Shown here in pieces: positions 35,125 through 44,700 of a stretch of 64,000 nt of DNA (the stretch's first letter is position 1; every line of letters begins with the position of its first letter). The notes beneath the pieces are model-generated. The model saw nothing but the letters and a program-made list of their open reading frames with translations. It did no database searches and had not been told where the DNA came from. Source of the stretch: Pseudomonas fluorescens (lineage in GTDB: Bacteria; Pseudomonadota; Gammaproteobacteria; Pseudomonadales; Pseudomonadaceae); the NCBI RefSeq assembly GCF_900636825.1, contig NZ_LR134318.1, forward strand, positions 2,141,501-2,205,500, in the 5' to 3' direction. The translations under genes and the position numbers were made by a program.

Positions 35125-35140
35125 TGCAATTGCCGTGCTC
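35125..35140 (-). promoter_or_regulatory. Candidate sigma-54 promoter for gspG-gspF
   Basis: Minus strand GAGCACGGCAATTGCA against the consensus TGGCACG-N4-TTGCA. The -12 TTGCA and CACG are perfect and spacing is right, but -25/-24 reads AG and not GG. It is about 50 bp before gspG. A TTCCCCC dyad 110 bp upstream strengthens the call. Confidence 0.5.
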
Positions 35141-35199
35141 AGCCCTCGCCGGAAATGCCTGATTGGCTGAAGCGCCCGTAAAACGGGCCTGTCAAGTGT

Positions 35200-35214
35200 C
35201 GGCACAGTGCTTGC
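35200..35214 (+). promoter_or_regulatory. Sigma-54-type promoter for the lytic transglycosylase
   Basis: CGGCACAGTGCTTGC: GG at -24, GC at -12, exact 10-bp spacing, and CAC and TTGC conserved. Predicted transcript start near 35226, 60 bp before the ATG. Confidence 0.65.
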
Positions 35215-35247
35215 GTATGGCTCAAACGTGATCGGCCATTGGGGCAT

Positions 35248-35266
35248 TTCCCCCAACTTATCGGGG
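35248..35266. promoter_or_regulatory. TTCCCC/GGGG dyad, candidate enhancer-binding site
   Basis: TTCCCCCAACTTATCGGGG, nearly identical to the sites at 35910 and 35938. It is about 110 bp upstream of the minus-strand gspG promoter, a normal enhancer distance, and lies just downstream of the plus-strand promoter. Confidence 0.6.
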
Positions 35267-35286
35267 TCGATCCGGGGAGGCCCGAC

Positions 35287-35895
35287 ATGAAATTCCTTGC
35301 CAGCGGATTGCTCGGTTGTGTATTGCTCAGCGGCGCCGCGCAGGCCGATGTGTTCATCTCGGTGGACGCCAAGGGCAGCTATGTACTGTCCAACGTGCAC
35401 CGGCCCGGACGTGCTTACGAACGGGTGATTCACGAGGCTGAGGCCACGGTGGTCAGCCTCGATCAGCAGCCGCAAATGATCGCCAGTCAGCCCTACGCGG
35501 AACTGGTTTCGGCAGCGGCGAAAGTCAACCAGTTACCCGAAGCGCTACTGCACGCGGTGATCAACGCCGAATCGCGTTACAACCCCGGCGCCACGTCGCC
35601 CAAAGGCGCGGGCGGGCTCATGCAGTTGATGCCGGACACCGCGCGTGAACTGGGCGTGACCGACGTCTACGACCCCAAGGCCAACATCCAGGGCGGGGCC
35701 AAATACCTCAAGCGCCTCATGACCCTGTTCGACAACGACATCACTCTCGCCGTAGCCGCTTACAACGCAGGGCCCGACGCGGTGCTCAGCCGGGGCCGGG
35801 TGATTCCGCCGTTCGCCGAAACCCAGCGATATGTACCGAATGTGTTGCGCCAGTACCGGCGTTTGCAGGGCTTGGCGATGGATGCCCCGCTGTGA
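35287..35895 (+). CDS. Lytic transglycosylase (SLT family)
   Basis: A 202-residue periplasmic enzyme: signal peptide (MKFLASGLLGCVLLSGAAQA), a small N-terminal DUF4124-like strand region (DVFISVDAKGSYVLSN) and an SLT domain with catalytic Glu95 (VINAESRYNP), SPKGAGGLMQLMPDTA and AVAAYNAGPDAV. It cleaves peptidoglycan to 1,6-anhydro products, making room for envelope-spanning machines. Lying between the divided halves of a secretion system, it is probably that system's dedicated wall-opening enzyme. GGGGAGG ribosome binding site. Confidence 0.93.
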   Translation: MKFLASGLLGCVLLSGAAQADVFISVDAKGSYVLSNVHRPGRAYERVIHEAEATVVSLDQQPQMIASQPYAELVSAAAKVNQLPEALLHAVINAESRYNPGATSPKGAGGLMQLMPDTARELGVTDVYDPKANIQGGAKYLKRLMTLFDNDITLAVAAYNAGPDAVLSRGRVIPPFAETQRYVPNVLRQYRRLQGLAMDAPL

Positions 35896-35909
35896 TCTCC
35901 AGCCCGTTT

Positions 35910-35978
35910 TTCCCCCACTTACGGGGAAACCGAGCGGGCCCGATTAGTGGGGGAATCGGGTGGGGAATATCCCCGGAT
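35910..35978. promoter_or_regulatory. Cluster of TTCCCC...GGGGAA dyads upstream of the multicopper oxidase
   Basis: Three sites: TTCCCCCACTTACGGGGAA at 35910-35928, its inverted relative GGCCCGATTAGTGGGGGAA ending at 35955, and GGGGAATATCCCC at 35962-35974. They lie 50-130 bp before the sigma-54 promoter at 36025, the usual position of enhancer-binding-protein sites, and recur upstream of the response regulator gene at 47664-47726. Confidence 0.7.
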
Positions 35979-36024
35979 TCTCAGATCCTTACGGTAAGAC
36001 ATTGAACAGTAATGCAAATTTTTG

Positions 36025-36039
36025 TGGCACGCGGATTGC
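36025..36039 (+). promoter_or_regulatory. Sigma-54 promoter of the multicopper oxidase gene
   Basis: TGGCACGCGGATTGC matches the consensus TGGCACG-N4-TTGC at every defined position. Predicted start near 36051 gives a 45-nt leader before the ATG at 36096. Confidence 0.85.
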
Positions 36040-36095
36040 TCCGAGGCATTTGTCGAGAAGTGTGCCCACGAGCACCCATTACGAGGTTCCTGATC

Positions 36096-39000
36096 ATGGC
36101 TGGCTTTCGTACCCCTCCGTCCCTGATTAACTGGCTGCTGATTCTGGCCTCGATGCTCAGCGTCGAGCTGGCCGGCGCGGCCGTGCGTTGCGAGCGCAAC
36201 CTGGTCGCCAACGTCGTCGCCTTCGATCAACCGCTGATGTTCAACCGCCTCGGTGCGCAGAACGCCAACGGCATGATGTACGCCCTGCGCCGCGACGTCG
36301 TCGATGAACACGACGTGTCGCTGGCCTATGGCGGTGCGGCGGTGCCGGGCAAAGTCTCGCTGCGCCCGGACAAACGTCCGCGTCCACTGGTGCTGCGCGT
36401 GGCTGCCGGGGATTGCCTGACGATCAATCTGCAGAACCTGCTCGACTATCAGGCCAACCCGAACAAGCATTTTGAAAACGAGGACGAAGAAGAGGGCGCG
36501 GAAAACGCCAACGGCGCCGAAGACTTCAAAGTCGATGAGCAGGTGGTTGATCGTCACGTTGGTTTCCAGGTCAACGGCCTGCAAGCGGTGAACAGCATCG
36601 ATGACATTTCTTCGTTCACCGGGCGTAACGCCAACAGTCTGGTGCCACCTGGCGCGAGCCGTTCCTACACTCTGTACGCCGAGCGCGAGGGCGCGTTTGC
36701 CGTCAGCAGCCGTGGCGCAACCTTCGGTGGCGAGGGCGCGGCCGGTAACGTCGCCAATGGTTTGTTCGGCCAGGTTGTCGTTCTGCCGAAGGGCGGTCGT
36801 ACCTATCGCAACACCCTCACCGAAGAGGAAATGCGCTTGGCCACCACGGGCCGCGCACCGACCGGCCAACCGATCGTCGACTATCAGGCGCGCTACCCGC
36901 AACGCGAGCCTTGGTTGCGTGAAGGCAAGGCCGGCACGCCGATCATCGGCATGGTCGATGGTAATGAAATCATTTCCAGCGAAAGCGACGCGATTGTCAT
37001 GGGCAGCAACGCCGACGGCAGTTTTCCGCCGAGCACCTATCCGCTGGAATCGGTCGGCAAACGCAACCCGGCGATCCCCAACCGACTGGACGCGTTTCGT
37101 GATTTCGCTTCGCAATTTCAGGACGAAACCGCTGCCACACAAGCGTTCCCGGCCTATTGGGCCGACCCGGTGATGGCCCACGTGCTGGAACCGACTCGCG
37201 ACTCGTTCATGATCAACTACGGCTCCGGCGGCATGGGTGCTGAAGTGGTCGCCAACCGCTTGGGTGTGGGACCGATGCACGATTGCCTGTCCTGCGCATA
37301 CGAAGAATTTTTCCTTAGCTCGCACACTGTCGGCGATGTGGCGATGCTGGTGGACGTCCCGGCCAACGCCGGGCTTGAAAACATCCTCCCTGGCCAGACG
37401 CCCAGCGCGGACCAGATCGGTGTGAAAGCGACCATGGCGCTGTACCCATCGGAACCGTCGAACGTCAACCACAGCTACATCGGTGACTTCGTCAAATTCC
37501 GCAACACCCACAATGGCCATGAGCAGCACATCTTCCACTTGCACGGCCATCAGTGGCTGTTCAACCCCAACGACGACAATTCTGATTACGTCGATGCCCA
37601 AGGCATCGGCCCGGGTGCCGGTTACACCTACGAAATCGCCAATGGCGGTTCCGGCAACCGTAACCGTGTGGCCGGCGACGCGATTTATCACTGCCACTTT
37701 TACCCGCACTTTGCCCAGGGCATGTGGGCCATGTGGCGTGTGCACGATGTGTTTGAAGAGGGCACCCGGCTCGACGTTTCGCAGCAGGGCGCCGACGGCT
37801 ATCACAGCGAACCGTTTGCCCTGCGCAGCGGTAAACCGGCCTCCGGCGCGCGCGCCTTGCCGGACGGCGAGATCGTCGCGGGCACACCGATTCCGGCGAT
37901 CGTTCCGCTGCCGGGCAAAGCCATGGCGCCAATGCCGGGCAAAGTCGTGGTGGTGCCGAAAATCGGTGAAACCCTGATCGCCGGCAATGATGACGACGCG
38001 GATGAAGAAGAGGGCGATGATGACGGCGAGCACCATGACGGCAACGCCGGTGGTCAAGCCATCGGCTCACTGGCGCTGGTCGATCGCAGCGAAGCCAACC
38101 GCAATGCTGATGGCAGCCTGAAAAACCCTGGCTATCCGTTCTGGATCGGCGGCATGGAAAGTTCGGTAGGCCAGCGTCCGCCAACACCGCCGCTGGATAT
38201 GCTCGATGCGACCACCGCGCAAGCACTGAAAGCCAGCGGCAAAGCGCTGTGGGCCAACCTTGATCCGGCGCAATCCGGTGGTTGGGATGGCGGTTTGCAG
38301 CGTCATGCACTCGACGGCGTCGCGGCCGGTGGCGAAGCGCACACCGTGACCACCTCGCTGGACTTCTCGAAGGAAGTCACCCGCGCGAAACCGATTTACC
38401 TGCCGGAAGAAGGCACCGAAGTCGAACAAGCCGCGATGTCTTTCCACGCGAAAAAAGATCACCCAAGTTATGCCTTGCTGCCCGGCAATCAAGTGGTGGC
38501 CAAGGCGTTTCGCACCAACGGTGCCTTGCCGATGGCTGGCGCGCCGTACTACGAACCGTGCATGGACGACCGGCAAAAACGCCTGACCGGCAGCGCTGGC
38601 AGCGGCGAGTTTGCCAGCGGTGAGCGCATCGACGGCATGTCCTTTGTCGGCGCCTCGACCTACACCGCCGACCGGCCACGCATCTACAAAGCCGCCAACA
38701 TCCAGTTCGATGCGGTGTACAACAAAGTCGGTTATCACTTTCCGCAGGCGCGTATTCTCGCGCTGTGGGAAGACGCTTGGCCAGTGATCACCAAGCAGCG
38801 TCCGCCTGAGCCGCTGGTAATGCGCATGAACACCTTCGACTGCGTGCAATACCAGCAGACCAACCTGGTGCCGGCCACTTACGAGATGGACGACTATCAG
38901 GTGCGCACGCCGACCGACGTGATCGGCCAGCACATTCACCTGCCGAAGTGGGACCTGACCTCGGCGGACGGCTCGTCCAACGGCTGGAACTACGAGGACG

Positions 39001-41930
39001 GCGTGCTCTCGCCCGGCGCCGTGCAGGAACGCATTCACGCGATCCGCGAGTTCAACCAGTGCGCCGGCGCCGACCCGCGTGACGGCACTCAAGCCTGCCC
39101 GAAAGCCAGGAACCATCCGTTCTTCGGTCAGTACGGTCGCGCCGATTGGGTCGGCGCGCGGACGGCGATGCAGCGCTGGTTCGTCGATCCGGTGGTCAAC
39201 GCCAAAGGCGTCGATCGCGGCCTCGGCACTATTTTCACGCACGACCACTTAGGCCCATCGACGCACCAGCAGATTGGTCTGTACGCCACTGTGTTGGCCG
39301 AACCGGCCGGTTCGACTTGGTTCCACGCTGAAACCGGCGAGCCTCTGTACAGCGGCGCGCGGCAGGACGGCGGGCCGACGTCGTGGCAAGCAGTGATCAA
39401 CACCGGCGACCTCGATGGCGACGGCAGAAACGACAGTTTCCGCGAGTTCTTCCTCGAATACAGCGACTTCCAGCATGCCTATGAAGCCGGCGTCTATGTC
39501 GGTGCCGGCCCTAACGGTGTGCCGAATGCGCAGGCGTTCCCGGCCACCGCCGACAGCTTCCGCTACGCGATCAACCCGCCGGTGCGCAACAACGCCAGCA
39601 ACCTGCTGGAAGGCGTGCTGGAAGTGCAGGGCGGTCAGGTGCCGGGCTGCCCGAGTCGGCCATGTCCGCAGGCAATCTCGGTGGATGATCCAGGCATGTT
39701 CGTCGTCAACTATCGCAACGAGCCGCTGGCCCTACGGGTGTACGACCCGAACAAGGTCGGCCCGGACGGCAAGCGTGGCATGCAGGCCGACGGCCTCGGT
39801 GGTGATCTGTCGTTCGCCATGCAAAGCCGTACCGACCGGGCAATTGCGGCGATGAACCTGGCGCCGAATCTGCTCACCTCGGCCACCGGGCCCACCGGCG
39901 GCACCACGCTGTTCCCGCCGCACATCAACAAGGGCGGCGCCGAACCGGGCGATCCGTTCACGCCAATGCTGCGCACTTACACCGGCGACAACGTGCGGCT
40001 GCGGGTGCATGCCGGCGGCCATGAAGAAGAGCACAACGTCACCCTGCACGGTGTTAAGTGGCTGCAGAGCGGTTCCGGTTTCGGCAACAGCTCCAACTCC
40101 GGCTGGCGCGCCTCGCAGATGATCGGCATCTCCGAGCAGATGGGCTTCATCGCACCCGTGTCGATGCTCTCCAGTTCGGCTGCGACCACCGGCGATTATC
40201 TGTACTCGATGGACGCCTCGATCGAAGGCTATTGGAGCGGTATCTGGGGCGTGATGCGCAACTACACCGCCAAACGCAGCGACCTGTTCGCTATCCCGAA
40301 CAACCCGAGTCCGGCCGGCATGCGCAACACCGTGGCGTTCGAGGGCAGTTGCCCACGGATCAGCGCCAACCCCAATGGGATCGGCACCCGGCCGACGGTG
40401 CAGCGCAACTATGACGTGGTGGCGGCGCTGGCCAACGACATCCTCGGCAATTCGCTGGGCCTGACCATCGGCGACCCTGCAGGTCTCGGCCAGCATGTCG
40501 GTGGCGCGCTGAATCCGGCGGGTGGCAGCCTGGTGCTGAACTCGCGCACGGTGAGCATTCCACAGGTCACCGTGACCGATCCGGAGGATGGCGAAACCAT
40601 CACCATTGGCGGGCAGAGCGGGCCGCTGCATGACCCGACCGCGATCCTCTATGTGCGCAAATCCGATCTCGATCCGGTCAGTGGCAAGCTCAAACCCGGC
40701 ATCCCGGTCGAACCGCTGGTGCTTCGCGCCGCGGCGGGGGATTGCCTCAACATCACTCTGGAAAACCGTCTGCCGAGCGTGATGCCGGATCTGACCCAGA
40801 CGGCGGTAATGCAGGGCATGGTCAAGCGTGATCGCAACAGCGGTCTGGGTTCGACCACCTTCAGCAACAACCTGATGCGGCCGTCCAGCCACGTCGGCCT
40901 GCACGCGCAATTACTGGCGTATGACATCACCAAATCCGACGGTGCCAACGTCGGCGCCAACCCGATCCAGACCGTGCCACCGCGCGTCGGCAGCAGCGGC
41001 GCGTACCCGACCCGTACCTATCAGTACTACGCCGGGCACCTGGAACGTGAGGGCAAACCGGTGACCCAACTGGGCCGCAGCGTCGACAACATCAACGCCA
41101 CGGCGGTGGAGTTTGGTGGCTTGAACATCACCCCGGCGGACGTGATCAAGCAACCGCAAAAAGGCCTTGGCGGCGCGATGAGCATTCTGCCGATCGGCGC
41201 AACCTGGGTCGACGATGCGCGCAAGGTCAACGCCACGGTTACGGCGCCTGGGCAAACCAGCTACCGCGACTTTGCGATGGTCTGGCACAAGGCGCTGAAC
41301 ACCCGTTGGGCCAATGGACGGCCAGTGGAGGGGATCGCTGCCGAGGGCTTAGGCGTCCCGACCGACCCGCAGGACAACTCGAGCATGGCGATCAACTACA
41401 AGACCGAGCCGCTGTGGTATCGCTTCGGCCTGGCCCCGGACGCACCGTTTGGTCACGCCGATGGCGCGGGTTACGGCGATATGGTCAACGCGCACATGGC
41501 TTACAGCAATGCGCTGGTTGGCGGCGATCCGCAGACGCCGGTGCTCTATGCCAAACCGGGGCAGCCGTTCCGCACGCATATTTTGATGCCGAGCGGTGGC
41601 AGTCGTGGCACCACGTTCCAGCTCGACGGGCATGTCTGGTCGGTCAATCCGTTCCAGGCCGAGAAGAGCGACATCGGTGGTTATCCGATGGGTTCGCCGG
41701 GCGTGGGTTCGGTGCGCTTCGGCTACAACCCGATGTCGATGTACATCGGCGCCCACGAAAGCGTCCTGCCGGCCGCGCACTTCAGCTTCATGATCCCGAG
41801 CGCCGGCGGCAGCAACGCGATACCGGGGGACTACCTGTTCCGCGACTACGCCGCCTACGGCAACACCTCCGGGTTATGGGGCTTGCTGCGCGTCACCAAT
41901 GAACCCGAACCGGCGCCGCAGGGGCAGTAG
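36096..41930 (+). CDS. Giant multicopper oxidase, candidate Mn(II) oxidase (MnxG/McoA/MofA-like)
   Basis: A 1944-residue secreted protein: signal segment (SLINWLLILASMLSVELAGA), then repeated cupredoxin-type domains. Copper-ligand motifs seen: HIFHLHGHQW at 478-487, HCHFYPHFAQGM at 532-543 (type 1/type 3 copper), and further His-rich strands such as IFTHDHLGPSTHQQ and HNVTLHGVKW. Two acidic stretches (ENEDEEEGAEN and DDDADEEEGDDD) could bind metal. Size and layout fit the very large multicopper oxidases that oxidise Mn(II) in Pseudomonas, where two such enzymes, MnxG and McoA, are known; I cannot say which is closer. Flanking copper chaperones and secretion genes support export. Perfect sigma-54 promoter upstream; start chosen after GAGG at 9 bp. 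Confidence 0.85.
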   Translation: MAGFRTPPSLINWLLILASMLSVELAGAAVRCERNLVANVVAFDQPLMFNRLGAQNANGMMYALRRDVVDEHDVSLAYGGAAVPGKVSLRPDKRPRPLVLRVAAGDCLTINLQNLLDYQANPNKHFENEDEEEGAENANGAEDFKVDEQVVDRHVGFQVNGLQAVNSIDDISSFTGRNANSLVPPGASRSYTLYAEREGAFAVSSRGATFGGEGAAGNVANGLFGQVVVLPKGGRTYRNTLTEEEMRLATTGRAPTGQPIVDYQARYPQREPWLREGKAGTPIIGMVDGNEIISSESDAIVMGSNADGSFPPSTYPLESVGKRNPAIPNRLDAFRDFASQFQDETAATQAFPAYWADPVMAHVLEPTRDSFMINYGSGGMGAEVVANRLGVGPMHDCLSCAYEEFFLSSHTVGDVAMLVDVPANAGLENILPGQTPSADQIGVKATMALYPSEPSNVNHSYIGDFVKFRNTHNGHEQHIFHLHGHQWLFNPNDDNSDYVDAQGIGPGAGYTYEIANGGSGNRNRVAGDAIYHCHFYPHFAQGMWAMWRVHDVFEEGTRLDVSQQGADGYHSEPFALRSGKPASGARALPDGEIVAGTPIPAIVPLPGKAMAPMPGKVVVVPKIGETLIAGNDDDADEEEGDDDGEHHDGNAGGQAIGSLALVDRSEANRNADGSLKNPGYPFWIGGMESSVGQRPPTPPLDMLDATTAQALKASGKALWANLDPAQSGGWDGGLQRHALDGVAAGGEAHTVTTSLDFSKEVTRAKPIYLPEEGTEVEQAAMSFHAKKDHPSYALLPGNQVVAKAFRTNGALPMAGAPYYEPCMDDRQKRLTGSAGSGEFASGERIDGMSFVGASTYTADRPRIYKAANIQFDAVYNKVGYHFPQARILALWEDAWPVITKQRPPEPLVMRMNTFDCVQYQQTNLVPATYEMDDYQVRTPTDVIGQHIHLPKWDLTSADGSSNGWNYEDGVLSPGAVQERIHAIREFNQCAGADPRDGTQACPKARNHPFFGQYGRADWVGARTAMQRWFVDPVVNAKGVDRGLGTIFTHDHLGPSTHQQIGLYATVLAEPAGSTWFHAETGEPLYSGARQDGGPTSWQAVINTGDLDGDGRNDSFREFFLEYSDFQHAYEAGVYVGAGPNGVPNAQAFPATADSFRYAINPPVRNNASNLLEGVLEVQGGQVPGCPSRPCPQAISVDDPGMFVVNYRNEPLALRVYDPNKVGPDGKRGMQADGLGGDLSFAMQSRTDRAIAAMNLAPNLLTSATGPTGGTTLFPPHINKGGAEPGDPFTPMLRTYTGDNVRLRVHAGGHEEEHNVTLHGVKWLQSGSGFGNSSNSGWRASQMIGISEQMGFIAPVSMLSSSAATTGDYLYSMDASIEGYWSGIWGVMRNYTAKRSDLFAIPNNPSPAGMRNTVAFEGSCPRISANPNGIGTRPTVQRNYDVVAALANDILGNSLGLTIGDPAGLGQHVGGALNPAGGSLVLNSRTVSIPQVTVTDPEDGETITIGGQSGPLHDPTAILYVRKSDLDPVSGKLKPGIPVEPLVLRAAAGDCLNITLENRLPSVMPDLTQTAVMQGMVKRDRNSGLGSTTFSNNLMRPSSHVGLHAQLLAYDITKSDGANVGANPIQTVPPRVGSSGAYPTRTYQYYAGHLEREGKPVTQLGRSVDNINATAVEFGGLNITPADVIKQPQKGLGGAMSILPIGATWVDDARKVNATVTAPGQTSYRDFAMVWHKALNTRWANGRPVEGIAAEGLGVPTDPQDNSSMAINYKTEPLWYRFGLAPDAPFGHADGAGYGDMVNAHMAYSNALVGGDPQTPVLYAKPGQPFRTHILMPSGGSRGTTFQLDGHVWSVNPFQAEKSDIGGYPMGSPGVGSVRFGYNPMSMYIGAHESVLPAAHFSFMIPSAGGSNAIPGDYLFRDYAAYGNTSGLWGLLRVTNEPEPAPQGQ

Positions 41931-41989
41931 AAGCAGGTCCCACAGGGGCTGCGGTGGGCAGTGAGGTTGCGGGATGAATGCAAATCCCA

Positions 41990-42079
41990 TGTAGGAGGGA
42001 GCCTGCTCGCGATTGAGGCAACTCGGTTTCGGACGGTGCGGCGGATGCCGCCATCGCGAGCAGGCTCACTCCTACAGGG
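41990..42079. repeat. REPIN (inverted REP pair)
   Basis: TAGGAGGGAGCCTGCTCGCG and CGCGAGCAGGCTCACTCCTA about 45 bp apart, in the 178-bp gap between the multicopper oxidase and the propeller gene. In a polycistronic unit it may differentially stabilise the upstream mRNA. Confidence 0.9.
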
Positions 42080-42108
42080 AATGGGTGTGCAAATGAGGGG
42101 AGGGTGGT

Positions 42109-44022
42109 ATGAGCAGGATCAGCAACATCATCGGTGTTTGCACGCTGGCCATGGCCATGGCCGGGGCTTCGCTGGCGCTGGCGCAAACCGCGCCGGCTCA
42201 GACGCTGGCTCGTGACGGTGTGGCCGTGGACTTCAACCTCAAGCCACTGGCCGCTGACGGCAAGCTACGTGAAGGCGAATTCGCCGACGTGCAGTTTCGC
42301 ATCACCGAAAGCGCTTCCGGCCAGCCGCTGTCCGGGGTGGCACCGGGCGCCTGGGTCGATCCCGAAACGGTTGCGGCGGACCAGGCCCAGGGCCGCGACC
42401 AGAGCTGTAAATCCCGCGTTGGCGTGTTCCTCAAATCCAACATCGGCGCACGACCGTTGCTCGACCTCAACAGCTATTTCCTGCTGGTGATGAACCGCGA
42501 CGCCAGCATCGCCGTGGTCGATCCCTCGGTGTCCGTCGGCGGCATCACCAGCACTCTGGCGCGCATCGAACTCAAGCAAGCACCGATGGATTGGGTGACG
42601 CCGAAAGACAACAAACGCGTGTTCGTCTCGATGCCCACCGCCGGTGAAGTGGCGGTGATCGACAGCGAACAATTCAAAGTCCTCGACTCGATCAAGGCCG
42701 GCAGCCAACCCGTGCGCGTCGCGCTGCAACCGGACGAACGCCTGCTCTGGGTCGGCAACAACGCGAGCAAAACCGAAGAGTCCGGCGTCACGGCGATCGA
42801 CAGCCAAAGTCTCAAGCCCCTCAAACATTTGCAGACCGGTCGCGGCCATCACGAAATCGGCTTCAGCAAGGACAGCCGTTTCGCCTTCGTCAGCAACCGC
42901 GATGACGGCACTGTGAGCGTGGTCGACGTCGCCAGCCTGAACATCGTCAAGCAAGTCAAAACCGGTTCGCATCCATTGTCAGTCGCTTATTCAGCGCTGT
43001 CCGGCGCGGTGTATGTGGCCGATGGCAAGCAAGGCACCGTGACCGTGATCGACGCCAACAACCACACCATCCGCCAGGTGATCAAACTGCAACAAGGCCT
43101 AGGCCCGATGGGCTTCAGCGCCGACGGGCGTTTCGGCGTGGTGCTCAACACTGTGGAAAACCGCGCGAGCATCATCGACGCCGCCACCAACACGGCCATT
43201 CATGATCTGCAGGTCAGCGCCGAACCCTACCAAGTGGTGTTCACCGAGGCGTATGCCTACATCCGCGGACTGGCGTCGCCTAAAGTCACCATGATCAACC
43301 TGTCCTCCCTCGGCGAAGGTCGTCAGCCGATCAGCCAGGGTTTTGAAGCCGGCCCGCAAGCGCCGCGCATGGCCGGTGATCTGCCGCTGGCCTCAAGCCT
43401 CGCGGTGTCGCGCGACGATAACGCGGTGTTTGTGGTCAACCCGGTCGACAACACCACCTATTTTTACGCCGAAGGCATGAACGCGCCGATGTCCGGTTAT
43501 CCCAATCGCGGCCAGATCGCCCGCGCAGCCATGGTCATCGACCGCAGCCTGCGCGAGGTCTCGCCGGGCCTCTACAGCGCCAGAGTGAAACTGCCGGCAG
43601 CGGGGCGTTTCGGCGTGGCGTTCCTGCTCAATCAACCGAACATCATTCACTGCTTCACCGCGCAGATCGAAACCAATGGCGCCTTGGTAAAACACTTTGG
43701 CGCACCGAAAGTCGAGTTCCTTCTCGACAAGACCACCGCAGCGCTCAACGACCCTTATGTCGTGCGTTTCCGCATCGTTCAAGGCAAAGACAAGGCCCAG
43801 CGCCGCGGCGTGAAAGACGTGCAATTGCGCTACTACCTGGCGCCGACCTCGCACCCTCGCGAAGTGGCGGCGCTGGAAGTTGCCGACGGCGTGTACGAAG
43901 CGCCGATCACCCTCGACCGCAGCGGTGCGTGGTATCTGCACGTGCGCGCAGCCTCGTTGGGTGCCGGTTTTGATGACAAGACTTTCGCCAGTGTTCGGGT
44001 TGCCCCCGGCCAGGCGCGTTGA
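42109..44022 (+). CDS. Exported YVTN beta-propeller protein
   Basis: A 637-residue protein with a signal peptide (NIIGVCTLAMAMAGASLALA, cleavage after LAQ). Residues about 110-440 form repeated YVTN/Lactonase-like propeller blades (RVFVSMPTAGEVAVIDSEQF, RFAFVSNRDDGTVSVVDVAS, AVYVADGKQGTVTVIDANNH). N- and C-terminal beta-sandwich regions flank it (VDFNLKPLAADGKLREGEFA; DVQLRYYLAPTSHPREVAAL). Such propellers often accompany copper or cytochrome proteins as scaffolds. Second gene of the oxidase cluster, followed 27 bp later by the first SCO gene. Exact role unknown. Confidence 0.85.
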   Translation: MSRISNIIGVCTLAMAMAGASLALAQTAPAQTLARDGVAVDFNLKPLAADGKLREGEFADVQFRITESASGQPLSGVAPGAWVDPETVAADQAQGRDQSCKSRVGVFLKSNIGARPLLDLNSYFLLVMNRDASIAVVDPSVSVGGITSTLARIELKQAPMDWVTPKDNKRVFVSMPTAGEVAVIDSEQFKVLDSIKAGSQPVRVALQPDERLLWVGNNASKTEESGVTAIDSQSLKPLKHLQTGRGHHEIGFSKDSRFAFVSNRDDGTVSVVDVASLNIVKQVKTGSHPLSVAYSALSGAVYVADGKQGTVTVIDANNHTIRQVIKLQQGLGPMGFSADGRFGVVLNTVENRASIIDAATNTAIHDLQVSAEPYQVVFTEAYAYIRGLASPKVTMINLSSLGEGRQPISQGFEAGPQAPRMAGDLPLASSLAVSRDDNAVFVVNPVDNTTYFYAEGMNAPMSGYPNRGQIARAAMVIDRSLREVSPGLYSARVKLPAAGRFGVAFLLNQPNIIHCFTAQIETNGALVKHFGAPKVEFLLDKTTAALNDPYVVRFRIVQGKDKAQRRGVKDVQLRYYLAPTSHPREVAALEVADGVYEAPITLDRSGAWYLHVRAASLGAGFDDKTFASVRVAPGQAR

Positions 44023-44049
44023 TCCGATCCGTTGAAGAGGAATTTCGAC

Positions 44050-44700
44050 ATGAACCGAATTGCATCCAGTGGCCTGCTGACGCTTTGCCTGTTGAGCCTC
44101 GGCGTTCAACAAGCCCAAGCCCATTCAGCGGACGAACACGCCGGGCACCAAGCGCCGGCCAGCAGCACTCAGGAACACGCCCAGGTCAAATTCGCCAACG
44201 TGCCGCTGCTCGATCAGGACGGTAAAACCGTGCGCCTGGAGCAGGATCTGGTGCAGGGCAAAATCGTCGTGATCAGCTTCATCTACACCAGCTGCACCAC
44301 GGTGTGCCCGGTGGTGTCTTCGATCATGGGCAAGGTGCAGAAACAGCTCGGTGCGCGGGTGGGCGAAGAAGTGCAGCTGGTGTCGATCAGCATCGACCCG
44401 CAGCGTGACGACCCCAAACGCCTGCAAGATTACGCCCGTGCCTTCCAGCGCGGGCCGGGCTGGAGCTGGTTGACCGGTTCGCCGCAATCGATTGGTGAAA
44501 CGCTTAAAGGCCTCGGCAGTTTCAGCGGCGACTTGAAAAACCATCAGCCGCTGATCCTCGTCGGCGACGGCAACAATCGCCACTGGACGCGCTACTACGG
44601 CTTCACTGATCCAGCGCTGCTGGCCAAGGAAGTCGAGAAACTCAGCGGCCAGCGCACCCACGCCAAGCACACCGCCATCGCCATGGAGCAACAGCCATGA
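44050..44700 (+). CDS. SCO family copper chaperone (first)
   Basis: A 216-residue SCO1/SenC-type thioredoxin-fold protein: signal peptide ending AQA, a His-rich segment (HSADEHAGHQ), Cu-binding CxxxCP with Cys82 and Cys86 (SCTTVCPVV), and the distal His in NHQPLILVGD. It delivers copper or reduces thiols during maturation of copper proteins. It is not near cox genes but lies in the multicopper oxidase cluster, so the oxidase is the likely client. AGAGGA box before the ATG. The stop overlaps the next start. Confidence 0.93.
   Translation: MNRIASSGLLTLCLLSLGVQQAQAHSADEHAGHQAPASSTQEHAQVKFANVPLLDQDGKTVRLEQDLVQGKIVVISFIYTSCTTVCPVVSSIMGKVQKQLGARVGEEVQLVSISIDPQRDDPKRLQDYARAFQRGPGWSWLTGSPQSIGETLKGLGSFSGDLKNHQPLILVGDGNNRHWTRYYGFTDPALLAKEVEKLSGQRTHAKHTAIAMEQQP

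Noticed and set aside
36012..36095. 28-codon upstream extension of the multicopper oxidase
   Set aside because: It would begin before the sigma-54 promoter elements and place the signal peptide internally; the ATG at 36096 has a GAGG box.
35919..38057. 712-codon minus-strand open frame opposite the multicopper oxidase
   Set aside because: Shadow of the oxidase coding strand; composition (His/Arg/Val) is typical of antisense frames.
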